64,000 bases of DNA from Nilaparvata lugens (taxonomy: Eukaryota; Arthropoda; Insecta; Hemiptera; Delphacidae): the NCBI RefSeq assembly GCF_014356525.2, contig NC_052517.1, positions 2,176,742 through 2,240,741 on the forward strand, in the 5' to 3' direction. The first letter of the stretch is position 1. Each line of letters starts with the position of its first letter. The translations under genes were made by a program, and so were the position numbers. Below, one piece after another: positions 52,841 to 63,819 of this stretch. The notes beneath the pieces were generated by a model, which searched no databases, had not been told where the DNA came from, and was given only the letters and a program-made list of their open reading frames with translations.

Positions 52841-53564
52841 ACTAGTAGTTCTGTGAACAGTAGACCTCGTGCTCAGTAAGTTACATTGACCTGTTGTTAT
52901 GTTTTCTCAAAAATTAATAAATAATTTATCAATTTAAAATGTCTAGAAAAAATCCTAAATAAACATAGAGCTCTCTGTCCTATCGTACTGTGACGTGTCG
53001 TCCCGGAATGTGAGTGTGAGCGCTGTTATTAGGTCTGGCTGAACTGTCTACACGTTGATGGAAACATACATTTTCAAGATGTTCGATGTTTTTGAACGGT
53101 TAGTATTATAGTCAACTGTTTACTAACGTTGATGGAAAGATACATTTTCAAGATGTTCGATGTTTTTGAACGGGTAGTATTATAGTCAACTGTCTACTAA
53201 CGTTGATTGAAAGATACATTTTCAAGATGTTCGATGTTTTTGAACGGGTAGTATTATAGTCCACTAGACAGCTGATATGAATGAATAATTCTATAGTTTG
53301 ATTTTTACTCTAATATTGGCGTATGAAGGAGGCTCCTTTTTCCTTTTATATTATCCTTGAAATGCAAAATTTCCAACCTTGTATATACGTCGACGAGCAA
53401 TTTTAAAAAGGAACATACCTGTCAAATTTCATGAAAATCTATTAACGCGTTTCGCCGTGAATGCGCAATATGTAAACATATAAACATTTAAACATTCAAA
53501 CATTTCAACATTAAGAGAAATGCCAAACCGGCGACTTGAATCTTAGACCTCACTTCGCTCTGTC
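52841..53564 (-). mobile_element. Family H element, minus strand, with three 75-bp repeats
   Basis: ACTAGTAGTTCTGTGAACAG to CCTCACTTCGCTCTGTC. The internal unit GATGTTCGATGTTTTTGAAC-GGGTAGTATTATAG is repeated three times (53045-53270). The flanking sequence is a T-long element, so it is nested. Confidence 0.7.
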
Positions 53565-54080
53565 AATAATTGATTATTTTAAACGAGAATGAACAGTTAA
53601 TAATACACCAATAAACCTGTATCAGCTACCGTTTATAGAAGGTACAAGACAGAGGATCGGCAACGTTGTTCTCCTATCTTTCTCCACTGCCATTATAACG
53701 TGGACCTCACTATAGAACGAGAACAACCACAACATGATAGAGTATCAACACAATATGATACAGTATCATTTCAACTTGATACACAACACCATAATTTGAT
53801 ACAAGATAGAGCTATCTGCTTTGTAGAATGATAGACAAGGATAGCAACACCAATTTTATCAAAGACTGTCATTATAACGTGGCCTCACTATACAACAAGA
53901 ACAACCAAAACATGATACAGAATCAACACAATATGATACAGTATCATCCCAACTTGATACACAACACCATAATTTGATACAAAACAGGATAGCGTTTCTG
54001 CTTTGTTGAATGATAGACAAGGATAGCAACACCAATGTTAATCGAATACTGCCATTATAACGTGGACCTACCTCACTAGA
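53565..54080. mobile_element. T-long right part and two T-short units
   Basis: Inverse TIRs end near 53711, 53892 and 54077. Units contain TGATACAGTATCAT and AACAACCACAACATGATA. Confidence 0.75.
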
Positions 54081-54138
54081 GGTATGATTATCTGGATATA
54101 TCCAGTTAGGGAGAATGCAAAAGACATGATTCATAAGC

Positions 54139-54238
54139 NNNNNNNNNNNNNNNNNNNNNNNNNNNNNNNNNNNNNNNNNNNNNNNNNNNNNNNNNNNNNN
54201 NNNNNNNNNNNNNNNNNNNNNNNNNNNNNNNNNNNNNN
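54139..54238. other. Assembly gap (100 N)
   Basis: One hundred Ns, probably a nominal gap size. It directly precedes a copy of the gene 2 3'UTR, so coding sequence of a third paralog could be missing here. Confidence 0.99.
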
Positions 54239-54715
54239 CCCAGAAGAGAGAGAGCCAGACAGAGAGAGAGTGAGCCAGAGAGATAGAGAGAGAGAATAAT
54301 GGGAACCATATCATTATCAAGGTGTAACTACAATCATTTGATTTCAACCAAAGATATATAGCTTAAAAGTGAATTTTCACATGAACCAAATACATCTATT
54401 ATTGTAAATTTGTTGTTATTTTCAACAATTTGATAGAAATTCAGGCATCTAGAGTCTAAATGTAACTTCTATGAATGAGGAAAACGCTATGTATTCATCA
54501 ATCAATTTTTCTATACTATTTTGTTAATTATTTAGTACTGTATTAGATATCCATTTAATTTATTTACTATGCATTCGATGAGAAATTATTATATAAATGA
54601 ACATTGCTCAAGATAATTAAATTAATATTTTACTCAAAACAGTTTTTACATTGCTCAAGTTAATTAAATTAATATTTTACTCAAAACAGTTTTTTCATTC
54701 ACTATCTATCAATTC
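54239..54715 (+). pseudogene. Duplicate of gene 2 3'UTR, polyA signal lost
   Basis: GGGAACCATATCATTATCAA through ACAGTTTTTTCATTCACTAT aligns with 37620-37975. The gene 2 signal ACTCAATAAAGTTTT corresponds to ACTCAAAACAGTTTT here, and the last 55 bp are tandemly duplicated. No exon 5 coding sequence is visible upstream of the gap. Confidence 0.75.
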
Positions 54716-54814
54716 TTTTTTAATTCATTCACAGTTTGGGAGGTCAGGTTTTAATAACAGATTGAAATGTGTTAATAACTTTAGATAATGATATAATATT
54801 TGTATGTCTTTTAT

Positions 54815-55040
54815 TGGTGGGGAGTCCCTGAAGGAAGTTCCACCTCGTCTGAATATAATATCATTTTACCTGTCAATGAGCCTCACGACTTTCATAAATA
54901 CTTCAGCCTGAACCAACAGTTTAACGTGTTCATCGGATAACACAAGAGTGACCTGTTCAAAAAATTTTGTCCTTGGAGCAGGATCGAACTGGGGACCTCT
55001 GAGATGCTACGCAAGCACTCTATCCACTAGACCACGGATA
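54815..55040 (-). mobile_element. tRNA-derived SINE2, minus strand
   Basis: The inverse reads GTGGTCTAGTGGATAGAG (A box) and AGTTCGATCCTG (B box), with a body ending CTTCAGGGACTCCCCACCA. Related copies lie at 57653-57905 and 17490-17580. Confidence 0.75.
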
Positions 55041-55332
55041 ACTCCATAAATTTTTGTTTTTAATCAGTTTTTAAATATCAAAATTCAAAATTTTTAGCTT
55101 AGTCATTAGTTTTGAAGTAGAAATTGGACTTTTTGAAATGAAGTTGAAATTTTAACCTTATTCGTTTTTGAAACTTTTATTTGTAAAAATTTGGGAGCAG
55201 ACAGTTTTGGGCTATGCCTGTTGTCTACTCCCAATCATATTATATTTATTATAATCATGATTTGTAATTTATTGTCAATGAAAATAAATAAATAATAAAA
55301 TTGAAGATAATAAACACCAATAATAACGAAAA
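55041..55332. other. AT-rich intergenic sequence, nothing recognised
   Basis: No feature found. Confidence 0.35.
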
Positions 55333-56004
55333 AATCTGATGTGGCGCACTCACACAACTTTCCTTGCCGTTATGAAAATTGTTCACTTGACGCTAGTGTT
55401 CCCGCGCATCTCAAGTTTACTTATAAACAAAGATCTGAGCCAGCTGGTGACAGGACAATAACGCTGGAGACATACGAGGTCTGCTATCTCTTCATAGTGA
55501 ATCATTCAATCAACAGTTGCCAACAGTTTGCAATTGGATAATCACATTTCCTCGAATTTCGAGCTTATTTTCAATTTTAGGTGAAATGTTATTGGACATT
55601 AATTGCAGAGATTTTCATGCTCAATCTTTTCCACTCGAAATTTTTTGTTTAAATTGTATCTGAAGCCTGATAAATTGAGAATCACACTTTGCATAGATGT
55701 GGCTGAGCTCCTGAAATGTTTACAGATATGGGACTTGTGGCAGTTGATAGAGCTTATCATTGACTATTTTTGGTGTAGATTTGATCAAAATCGTTGGAGC
55801 CGTTTTCGAGAAAATGACGAAAACCCCGGTTTTTGACAACATTTTCGCCATTTTAGCAGCCATCTTGAATTGCATTAGATTGAAATTGTTCGTGTCGGAT
55901 CCTTATAGGGAAAGGACCTTAAGTTCCAAATTTCAAGTCATTCCGTTAATTGGGAGATGAGATATCGTGTACACAGACGCACATACACACACACACACAC
56001 AACA

Positions 56005-56063
<59 letters not shown>

Positions 56064-56194
56064 GACCAATACCCAAAAACCACTTTTTTGGACTCGGGGG
56101 ACCTTGAAACGTATAGAAATTTAGAAATTGGGGTACCTTATTTTTTTCGGAAAGCAATACTATCCTTACCTATGGTAATAGGGCAAGGAAAGTA
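55333..56194 (-). mobile_element. Family G1 element, full length, with (AC)n
   Basis: AATCTGATGTGGCGCACTCA to TAATAGGGCAAGGAAAGT. (AC)n at 55985-56060. It is an inverted full copy of 32036-32922. Confidence 0.75.
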
Positions 56195-56261
56195 AAATTG
56201 AAATAATCACACATAATAATGGCATGAGATATCGCACTTAAATAATTATTACACCCATAAC

Positions 56262-56765
56262 AATAACTATAGTGAGGTCCAGTTATAATGGCAGTGTTTG
56301 ATTAGCAATAGCACTGCTATCCTTGTCTTTCATACAACAAAGCGGATAGTGCTATCTCTTTCTCGCTTTCCTCTTTTGCCAAATCGTTTTCAACACTATG
56401 AAATATAATTATTTATAAATAATCTGTATTTAATAAATGTATTTAATATGTGTATCATGTAATAAATGTATTCTTTTTTTGCTTTGCTCTGTTGCCAAAT
56501 CGTTTTCAACAATGTAGAAATATAATTAATTAACATAATATTTCATCTTGATTATGAAAATTCATTATGAAATCATTGAAAAGTATAATTTGTTGCTTAA
56601 TAAAAAAAATCGATTATTTTAAACGAGAATGAACAGTTAATATAATTACATCAATAAACCTGTATCAGCTACCGTCTACAGAAGGCATTGACAAGACAGA
56701 GGATCAGCAACGTTGTTCTCCTATCTTTCTCTACTGCCGTTATAACGTGAACCTCACTCTAGTGA
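56262..56765. mobile_element. T-long element with internal duplication
   Basis: TATAGTGAGGTCCAGTTATA at the left and CGTTATAACGTGAACCTCAC at the right. The GCTTTGCTCTGTTGCCAAAT region is present twice. Confidence 0.7.
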
Positions 56766-56769
56766 GAAT

Positions 56770-57250
56770 TTAATAAAGATTCATTCAGTTCGTACCTTCG
56801 AGATGTCAGTTGAATGAGGTTGTATTGATGATCGATATTATTGATGATCGATATTTTGAAGATCGATGTCCTCTCAAAACTTCTAAATCGATATTATTGA
56901 TAGATGATGAGTGAGATATTGATGAGTAGTTCCTAGTTTTTTGTTTTCTGTTGATGAAAGAGATTTTTCTGTCGATTGACGTTAGGTCTGAATTTTGAAA
57001 TTTGTTTCAAAATTCGAAATTGTTTGAAAATTTGACAAATTTTGTTTCAGCTTGTTGTGATGACTACTGGTGGCTGTGATGATCCTAATGCACCAGTTTG
57101 TCTTGCTTAGAGTCCTCCCTTGCTTTCTGCAAACCTGTCGAAAAACAAACAACAAAATATCGGTGAAAAACATATAAAAACTGGTGAAATAACAATTATA
57201 TGTTAACGAAAATTTGAATTTAATACTGTAAATCACCCGAATTTCTCATC
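56770..57250. repeat. ATCGAT-rich block, copy 2 of segmental duplication
   Basis: Nearly identical to 39120-39590, including GATCGATGTCCTCTC and AAATCGATATTATTGATAGA. Confidence 0.75.
57051..57110 (+). other. Candidate short terminal exon, copy 2
   Basis: TTTTGTTTCAG then LVVMTTGGCDDPNAPVCLA and TAG. The frame is preserved relative to 39387-39446. Confidence 0.25.
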
Positions 57251-57254
57251 AAGG

Positions 57255-58362
57255 CTGTGCAAAGGCTAAAAATAAACTTTCTACTGTACTCGTGATATTT
57301 TTCAAAGTTTTTCGATTTGTATATCATTAAGGCTGTGCAAAGACTAAAAATAAACTTCCTACTCGTGATATTTTTCAAAGCTTTTCTATTTGTATATCAT
57401 CAAGCTATCAAAATGAAATAGTTTTCTCAGGAAAACATTTTTTCCGATCATTTCTTTTTGAGATATGAGCGCTTGAAGTTTAAATTTTTGGGACAGAACA
57501 CTTCAAATTCGGTAAGAGATAAATCCATGCGATTTAGAAGATAAATTCTCCTGACAAATTTATCTTCTAAGAAGATAATAATGTTGATCTAGTAGAACAA
57601 AAGTTTTCTGAAAATATCAATTTTTGAGATAGTTATTCAATTAACCATATTCAACAGTGATCGGTGGTCTAGTGGATAGAGAGCTTGCGTAGCAGCATAG
57701 AGATCCCGGGTTGGAACCCTCTCACGACCAAAAGTTTTTTAACCAGATCACGCCCGTGTTATCGGATGGGCACGTTAAACTGTCGGTCCCGGCTGAGGTA
57801 TGACAGTGGTAAGGCCCATTGACGGCTCAAATTATATATTCAGGCGGCGGGACCTTCCCGCAAAGGACTCCCCACCAACAAAAGCTATACGAATTTACTT
57901 TTTACTATTAACTAAAAATAACTTTTAGTTGAGTTATTTTTGGTAAATTGAATAACTTTTTCAAAAATTGATATTTTCAGAAAATTTTTGTTTTACTAGA
58001 TCAACAATACCATGAAGAATCCATCCTCTAAATCTCATGGATTTATCTCTTACCGAATTTGAAATGTTCTGTCCCAAAAATTCAAACTTCAGGCGCTCAT
58101 ATCTTGAAAAGTAATGATCGAAAAAAAAATGTTTTCCAGAGAAAACTATTTCATTTTGATGGTTTTGTTGATCTAGTAAAACAAAAATTTTCTGAAAATA
58201 TCAATTTTTGAAATAGTTATTCAATTTACCAAAAATAACTCAACTAAAAGTTATTTTTAGTTAATTGAATAACTATATTAAAAATTGATATTTTTAGAAA
58301 ATTTTTGAAAACTTTGAAAAATATCACGAGTAGGAAGTTCATTTTTAGTCTTTGCACAGATT
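57255..58362. mobile_element. Foldback F2 with nested SINE2
   Basis: F2 arms with AAATCCATGCGATTTAGAAG and the inverse. SINE2 (57653-57905) is inserted at the centre, with A box GTGGTCTAGTGG and B box-like GGGTTGGAACCC. Confidence 0.7.
57653..57905 (+). mobile_element. tRNA-derived SINE2, plus strand
   Basis: Head with GTGGTCTAGTGGATAGAGAG and GGGTTGGAACCCTCTCACGA, body with GTTATCGGATGGGCACGTTA and end CAAAGGACTCCCCACCA. The acceptor stem does not pair well enough for a functional tRNA. Confidence 0.75.
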
Positions 58363-58365
58363 TTA

Positions 58366-58985
58366 TTTCCATGTGTAGACTGGCTGGCCGCTATGGCTTC
58401 GTATAAAATGAGCGCTGCTATCCAGAGATTGTGAGTTTTAGGTAAGGGTAAGCATTCCTGGATAGCAATTAGGAGGTACTGGATTCGATTCCCGGGCTGA
58501 CAGATAATTTTTGAATAGTAGCGCTCATTGAATTTCCATCCAGCTGTTTACCCTGTTGTCAATATTTGCAGTAGCAGAAGTCTTCGGGGTGATTTACAGC
58601 ATTCTATTTGGATTTTCGTTTAATAACAATAATTAATTCATTAGCATTTGAATAATTGCAATATCTCAATAATTTCCATCTGTAGACTTACTGGCCGCTA
58701 TGGCTTCGTATAGAAAGAGCGCTGCTATCCAGAGATTGTGAGTTTGGTGTAAGGGTGAGCATTCCTGACTGGCAATTAGGAGGTACCGGGTTCGATTCCC
58801 GGGCTGACAGATAATTTTTGAATAGTAGCGCTCATCGAATTTTCATCTAGCTGTTTACCCTGTTGTCAATATTTGCAGTAGCAGAAGTCATCGGGGTGAA
58901 TTACATAATATAATTAGGATTTACATTTAATCATAATTATTCATTATAATTATTAACATTTGAACAAATGCAATTTGAATTATTA
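58366..58985 (+). mobile_element. Two SINE1 copies in tandem
   Basis: 58366-58650 and 58672-58985 each contain the TAGACT-GGCCGCTATGGCTTCG head, a B box GATTCGATTCC or GGTTCGATTCC, and the TTGTCAATATTTGCAGTAGC body. The first copy has a degraded A box. Confidence 0.75.
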
Positions 58986-59017
58986 TTCCTAATTTATCAA
59001 CAGAGAAAATGTGAAGT

Positions 59018-59385
59018 TTTGTGTAGTTGAGAAGTTGATATTGTGGTAATTATTCATATTGAATGAAAAAAGACTAAGAAATTGTCAAAAAACCACTGAT
59101 TTATTGATAATTAGAAAGACCGGTTTCGGTTATTACACCATTGTCAATCTCTGATAAACTAAAACTCAGTTATTCAATTTGGTTTGTTTATAATCTAAAT
59201 CATTATTTTTCTCTTTTCAATTGTTTGAACAGAAAATTGAACCTGAATTTTAATTGTATGGAACATAACTGAGTTTTAGTTTATCAGAGATTGACAATGG
59301 TGTAATAACCGAAACCGGTCTTTCTAATTATCAATAAATCAGTGGTTTTTTGACAATTTCTTAGTCTTTTTTCATTCAATGTGAA
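59018..59385 (+). mobile_element. Palindromic hairpin element (family R), with longer centre
   Basis: TTTGTGTAGTTGAGAAGTTG at the left, arms with GACCGGTTTCGGTTATTACA, a centre of about 100 bp, and the inverse arm to 59385. Confidence 0.75.
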
Positions 59386-59419
59386 GATATTCAATCAACA
59401 TCATTTAATAGATGACATC

Positions 59420-60090
59420 TAATAAAGAGGAGAGAGATGAGAAAAGAGATGAAAGAGGAGGAGAAGTATGAGAATGAGGTAGACGAGAAGGAGAAGAACA
59501 AAAAAGGATGAGTAGAAAGAGAAGAAGAGGAAGAAGAAGGACGAGGAGGAGGAGGAGGAGAACGTGGTGAAGGAAGAAAAATAATAGCTAGCTTTGAGAG
59601 TGTAATAAAAAGTAAAAATAGAGGCTCTGGGAAATTTTGGCCATTGTTATCTATGTTAAATAACCAAGTCGGCCATATTAGTTCAATGCTTTAATTCTCC
59701 TTCTTCTTCTTCTTTTATTATTTTTCCTTCCTTCTTCACCCTCACCACCAACACCAACTCCTCCGCTTCTTCTCTGCCTTCACAACCTCTCACTTCTCTT
59801 CAATCGTCAATTCATTTTTTCTGCTCCTCCTCCTCCTCCTTCTTTCTTGTTCTAATCTTCTTCTTCTTCTTCTCTTTCTTCTCCTTCTTCGACTTCTTCT
59901 TTTTTTCTTCTTCTTCTTCTTCTTCTCCTTCTTCTTCTACTGCTTCTTCAACTATTGAACGTCCTGACCTTGGAGGTGATTTGAAAGAATTCACTCATCC
60001 TCTCTTTTCATCATGCAAACTATTGTCTGAATTTTCTTTATTCACATTCTTGAATTAATTCACAAGAAGAGATTTATCACTCCTTCCTAC
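59420..60090. repeat. Purine arm, conserved loop and pyrimidine arm, copy 2
   Basis: GA-rich 59420-59575, loop 59585-59690 (TAGCTAGCTTTGAGAGTG, GGCCATTGTTATCTATG), CTT-rich 59698-59950, and conserved ATTGAACGTCCTGACC to GAGATTTATCACTCCTTCCT. On the minus strand 59812-59994 stays open as NSFKSPPRSGRSIVEEA plus Glu/Lys. The matching copies at 42.5 and 43.5 kb have stops. Confidence 0.7.
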
Positions 60091-60840
60091 AGTGAGGTTC
60101 ACGTTATAAAGTCAGCACCTGATTAACATTGGTGTTGCTATCCTTGTCTGTCATTCCACAAAGCAGATAGCTCTATCCTGTTTTGTATCAAATTTTGGTG
60201 TTGTGTATCAAGTTGAGATGACACTGTATCATATTGTGTTGATGATACTGTATCATATTGTGGTTGTTCTTGTTCTATAGCGAGGTCCACGTTATAAAGT
60301 CAGCACCTGATTAACATTCTTGGTGTTGCTATCCTTGTCTATCATTCTACAAAGCAGATAGCTCTATCCTGATTTGTATCAAATTATGGTATTGTGTATC
60401 TGTATCTGGTGTTGTGAGATGATACTGTATCATATTGTAGTTGTTCTTGTTCTACAGTGAGGTTCACTTCATAAAGTCAGCACCTGATTAACATTGGTGT
60501 TGCTATCCTTGTCTATCATTCCACAAAACAGAAGGCTCTATCCTTTTCCAACTCCGCACTGTTGCCAAATTGTTTGTTCGCTATGAACTAACAAACCGTT
60601 TCTCTACCTCAATCATGAAAATGTATCATTAATCCATGAGAAAATATATTTTCAAGATAAGTAAAATATATTTTTCTAGATATCATTGATCATTATAAAC
60701 AAGAGTCAACAGTAATAATATTAGATCAGATATAGGGGGATAACTTGAATCACAGCTATCTACTATAGGAGGCGGTTGTAACAGAGAATCGGCAACCATG
60801 TTGTCCTATCATTTCGTACTAAATTAATAAGACTAAATTA
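60090..60840. mobile_element. T-family array and T-long fragment
   Basis: Left TIRs near 60090, 60278 and 60455 (GTGAGGTTCACGTTATAA), followed to 60840 by T-long interior (AACAGTAATAATATTAGATC, AATCGGCAACCATGTTGTCC). Confidence 0.7.
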
Positions 60841-60899
60841 ATGATTTTGCAGATTTTCACACAAGCAGACAGTTTTCTACCTGCTATTTAAACCACATT

Positions 60900-61008
60900 T
60901 TCGTCTTCTTCTTCTTCTTCCTCTCCTCCACCTCCTTCTTCTTCATCTTTTTCTTCTCCTCCTTCTCAACCCTCTCTTCCTTCTTGATCATCCTATTCTT
61001 CTTCTTCC

Positions 61009-61040
<32 letters not shown>

Positions 61041-61340
61041 TTCTTCTTCCTCTCTCTTCTTCTTCTTCTTCTTCTTCTTCTTCTTCATCATCATCTCCTC
61101 CTTCTCAACCCTCTCCTCCTTCTTGATCATCCTATTCTTCTTCTTCTCCTTCTTCTTCTTCTTCTCCTTCTTCTCCTTCTTCTCCTTCTCCTTCTTCTTC
61201 TTCTTCTTCTTCTTCTTCTTCTTCGTCTTCTTCTTCTTCTTCTTCTTCTTCTTCTTCTTCTTCTTCATCATCTCCTCCTTCTTGATCATCCTATTCTCCT
61301 TCTTCTCCTTCTTCTTCTTCTTCTTCTTCTTCTTCTTCGA
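60900..61340. repeat. CTT-rich tract with CTCCTTCTTGATCATCCTAT units
   Basis: Three units ending CTTGATCATCCTATTC (near 60990, 61130 and 61290) separate CTT runs. Leu/Phe/Ser frames and their opposite Lys/Glu frames are not evidence of a gene by themselves. Confidence 0.85.
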
Positions 61341-61460
61341 CTGCTACATGAACTTTGTTTCCAGTTGCATCTCTGCCGGTAGATACTGTGTGATACCACT
61401 GTAGTCTGGTTGTAACCAGTTTGCTCCTGTTATTGTAATGAATATACTGCATTATAATTA
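61340..61460 (-). pseudogene. NW-x-x-PDY segment, paralog of the 46-kb candidate
   Basis: On the minus strand, ITITGANWLQPDYSGITQYL precedes a stop in that frame. It aligns with TVTGRNWFEPDYKCNIYS at 45.95 kb, and the downstream GAA tract is in the same relative position. The signal-like start is not preserved here. Confidence 0.4.
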
Positions 61461-61521
61461 TATCCGCTTGAAACTGTGATCTATATACATACAATATAAC
61501 TGAAAGTAGATTGTCGAAATA

Positions 61522-62927
61522 ATAGTGAGGTCCACGTTATAATGGCAGTATTCGATTAACATTGGTGTTGCTATCTTTGTCTATCATTCCACAAAGCAGA
61601 TAGTGCTATCCTTTTCCAGCTCTGCAACGTTGCCACCTCATTTTCAACAACCCTAGTTTGCACAGTGTAAGTTTAAGCTAAAGCTTGAACCAAATCTGGA
61701 TTTTTTTTTTTGGTTTAAACTAAAATTCCGTTTGCACAGTATCGGTTTAAACTCTGGGAAAGTTTAAACCTCCAAAGCAGGAGGTTTAAACCAAATAATT
61801 TGGATTAACTTGACATCTGTAAAGATTTGATGGGGAAACAGCTGATAGTAAATTATTTTTCGACGGTTGTTTTTAATGCTTCTGTAGACGATAATTATAA
61901 TTTAGGTTATAGTGAATGTGAAAATAATTTACTAAATCATTATTTGAATGTAAAAATAATTATAATGGAGGAATTGATAGAAGTTTTTAATGCGATTGAT
62001 AAAGATGACTGCGAAGAAATTTTAAAATTAAGAAAAATTGGGCAAAAACGAATGATTTAAATTTTTGGGATGATAGAGAATTTTCTTAACGATTTTGCTT
62101 GAGTAAAGCAACTTCCAATCCAGTATTTGATTAAATAAACCACTTGATAGAAAATAAGACAATTTTTAACAGTGGTCTTTGATTAGAAAACATATTTTCA
62201 ATAACACATAACTGAGATATTTTGCTTTCGAGAGATTTCTAATAAACGAGGAAGACCGTAGTAGATTTAAGAGTAACAAAATCGCTTTTTTAAACAAAAA
62301 ATTCTAAAATATATTTTTTGGTGCCTGCTAAATATAAGTTTGTATCTAAAAGTAATATAGCATTTTATCATTTTTGAAGAATTTCTTTGATCGCTTTTCA
62401 CATTTACTGCCATACAGCTTACAGCTCTGTGGATTTTGAACAAGGAAATAGTAGCTACATAACCTTAATTTACTGATTGTTTATAAACAAATAAAATAAC
62501 AAATTTTCTGTAAAAATCAGCCTTCCTGATATTATAAACGATGACATTCTATTACCAACTTAATGCTAAACTAGTAAACTGGATTAGTAAATGCACTGAG
62601 AAAACCGATTCAAGTTTAAACTTTCAGATTAACTTAAACTCGATTAACTTAATCGCGTTTAGCAATCTATACTGTGCAAACGGCCCTTGGAGACATAAAA
62701 TTAACAAAATATTTAATCTCAATTATGAAAATTTATTATTCAATCATTGAAAAATATACTTTATTGACAGATAAAATATAATTGATTATTGTATACAAGA
62801 TTGAACAGTTAATATTACATCAGATGTACTGGTATCAACTATCCTCTATAGAAGGCAGTGGTAAGGCAGAGGATCGGCAACGTTGTTCTCCTATTTTCCT
62901 CCACTGCCATTATAACGTGGCAACTAT
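61522..62927. mobile_element. T-long element split by a PIF/Harbinger-like element
   Basis: T sequence starts at the 61522 TIR and resumes at about 62692 to an inverse TIR at 62927. Between them, TAGTTTGCACAGTGTAAG (61652) and TATACTGTGCAAACGGCCC (to 62687) are inverted ends resembling the GGGCCGTTTGCAC ends of PIF/Harbinger elements. Confidence 0.6.
61827..62060 (+). CDS. Small ORF inside the Harbinger-like element
   Basis: 77 codons including MEELIEVFNAIDKDDCEEIL, a charged helical N-terminus as in many transposases, then a stop. No DDE domain follows in the element, so at most this is a remnant of a transposase or Myb-like protein. Confidence 0.3.
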   Translation: MMGKQLIVNYFSTVVFNASVDDNYNLGYSECENNLLNHYLNVKIIIMEELIEVFNAIDKDDCEEILKLRKIGQKRMI

Positions 62928-62929
62928 AG

Positions 62930-63432
62930 TGAGGTCCACGTTATAATAGCAGTGAAGAAAGATAGGAGAACAACGTTGCCAAGTCTCTCCATTTTGTAAC
63001 TAAGTGTACACAGCTGTTACTCAAATTCATCCCATTGAATTTGATCTAATAATAATTATTATTTCCTTGATAAAATAATCAAATTTATCAAGAAGCTATA
63101 TTTTTTCATAATTTGATTAAAAAATTTGGTTTCATAACTGAGATTAGATTTTTATTTTCAAACAAACCTGAAATGGCGGCTAATTTGAAAACCTGTGAGA
63201 CACCAATCTGAATTTAAAAACAACAGAAATTGAGTTATTTGGTAGGTATTCTATTCCAATTCCTTTTTAAAATAATAGAAGAATAGAAATCCTATTTAAA
63301 ATGATAAATTTCAATGGAAATAATTATGAAATAACCTTTCAATATTATTTATACCGGTACGAGTACGGTAAGTCTATACCTATATGTGTAGGCTAACTGA
63401 AGCATGGATTAAGTCTAGGATGGTTAGTTTTT
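62930..63432. other. T-long left fragment, then unrecognised AT-rich sequence
   Basis: 62930-63160 starts with TATAGTGAGGTCCACGTTAT and continues as T-long. 63170-63430 holds nothing recognised. Confidence 0.5.
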
Positions 63433-63815
63433 CATTTACCTTGAAAAGTGACCATTCCTGCACTGATTACAGAACGCAAAGAATCACTTTTAAAATGTCA
63501 TTTCAGGTATTTTAATTCGTGTTTCTCATACGTTAACGTCATACGTCAAACGTCATACGTTCTCATACGTCTGAAAATTATTTCATTGTTTCAAAAATAC
63601 ATTTCAAATCAATTATACGACTTGTGTACCAAAGTATTTTGATAGAATAAAGAAAAATATGGCGGCTGAGAATTGTTTGTACAGTCACTGTCAAAATTAA
63701 AAATAAAATATTCTGGCAAACGGACAACATTGCAAAGCTTGAGAGAGATAGCGCTATCTGTTTTGTTGTATGATAGAAAAGGACAGCAACTGTATTGTCA
63801 ATCCTACACTGCCAT
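63433..63815. mobile_element. Family X fragment and T-short right end
   Basis: 63433-63500 has CTGCACTGATTACAGAACGC-AAAGAATCACTTTT of family X. About 63700-63819 is T sequence whose TIR (CCATTAT) is interrupted by the next element. Confidence 0.55.
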
Positions 63816-63819
63816 TATT

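Noticed and set aside
54084..54347. ORFs spanning the N run
   Set aside because: They are translated through 100 Ns and are meaningless.
57661..57733. Functional tRNA gene
   Set aside because: A and B boxes are present, but acceptor pairing is poor and the sequence continues into a SINE body repeated elsewhere.
58770..58810. tRNA gene at a SINE1 head
   Set aside because: Same head occurs in at least five copies with a common non-tRNA body, so it is a retroposon.
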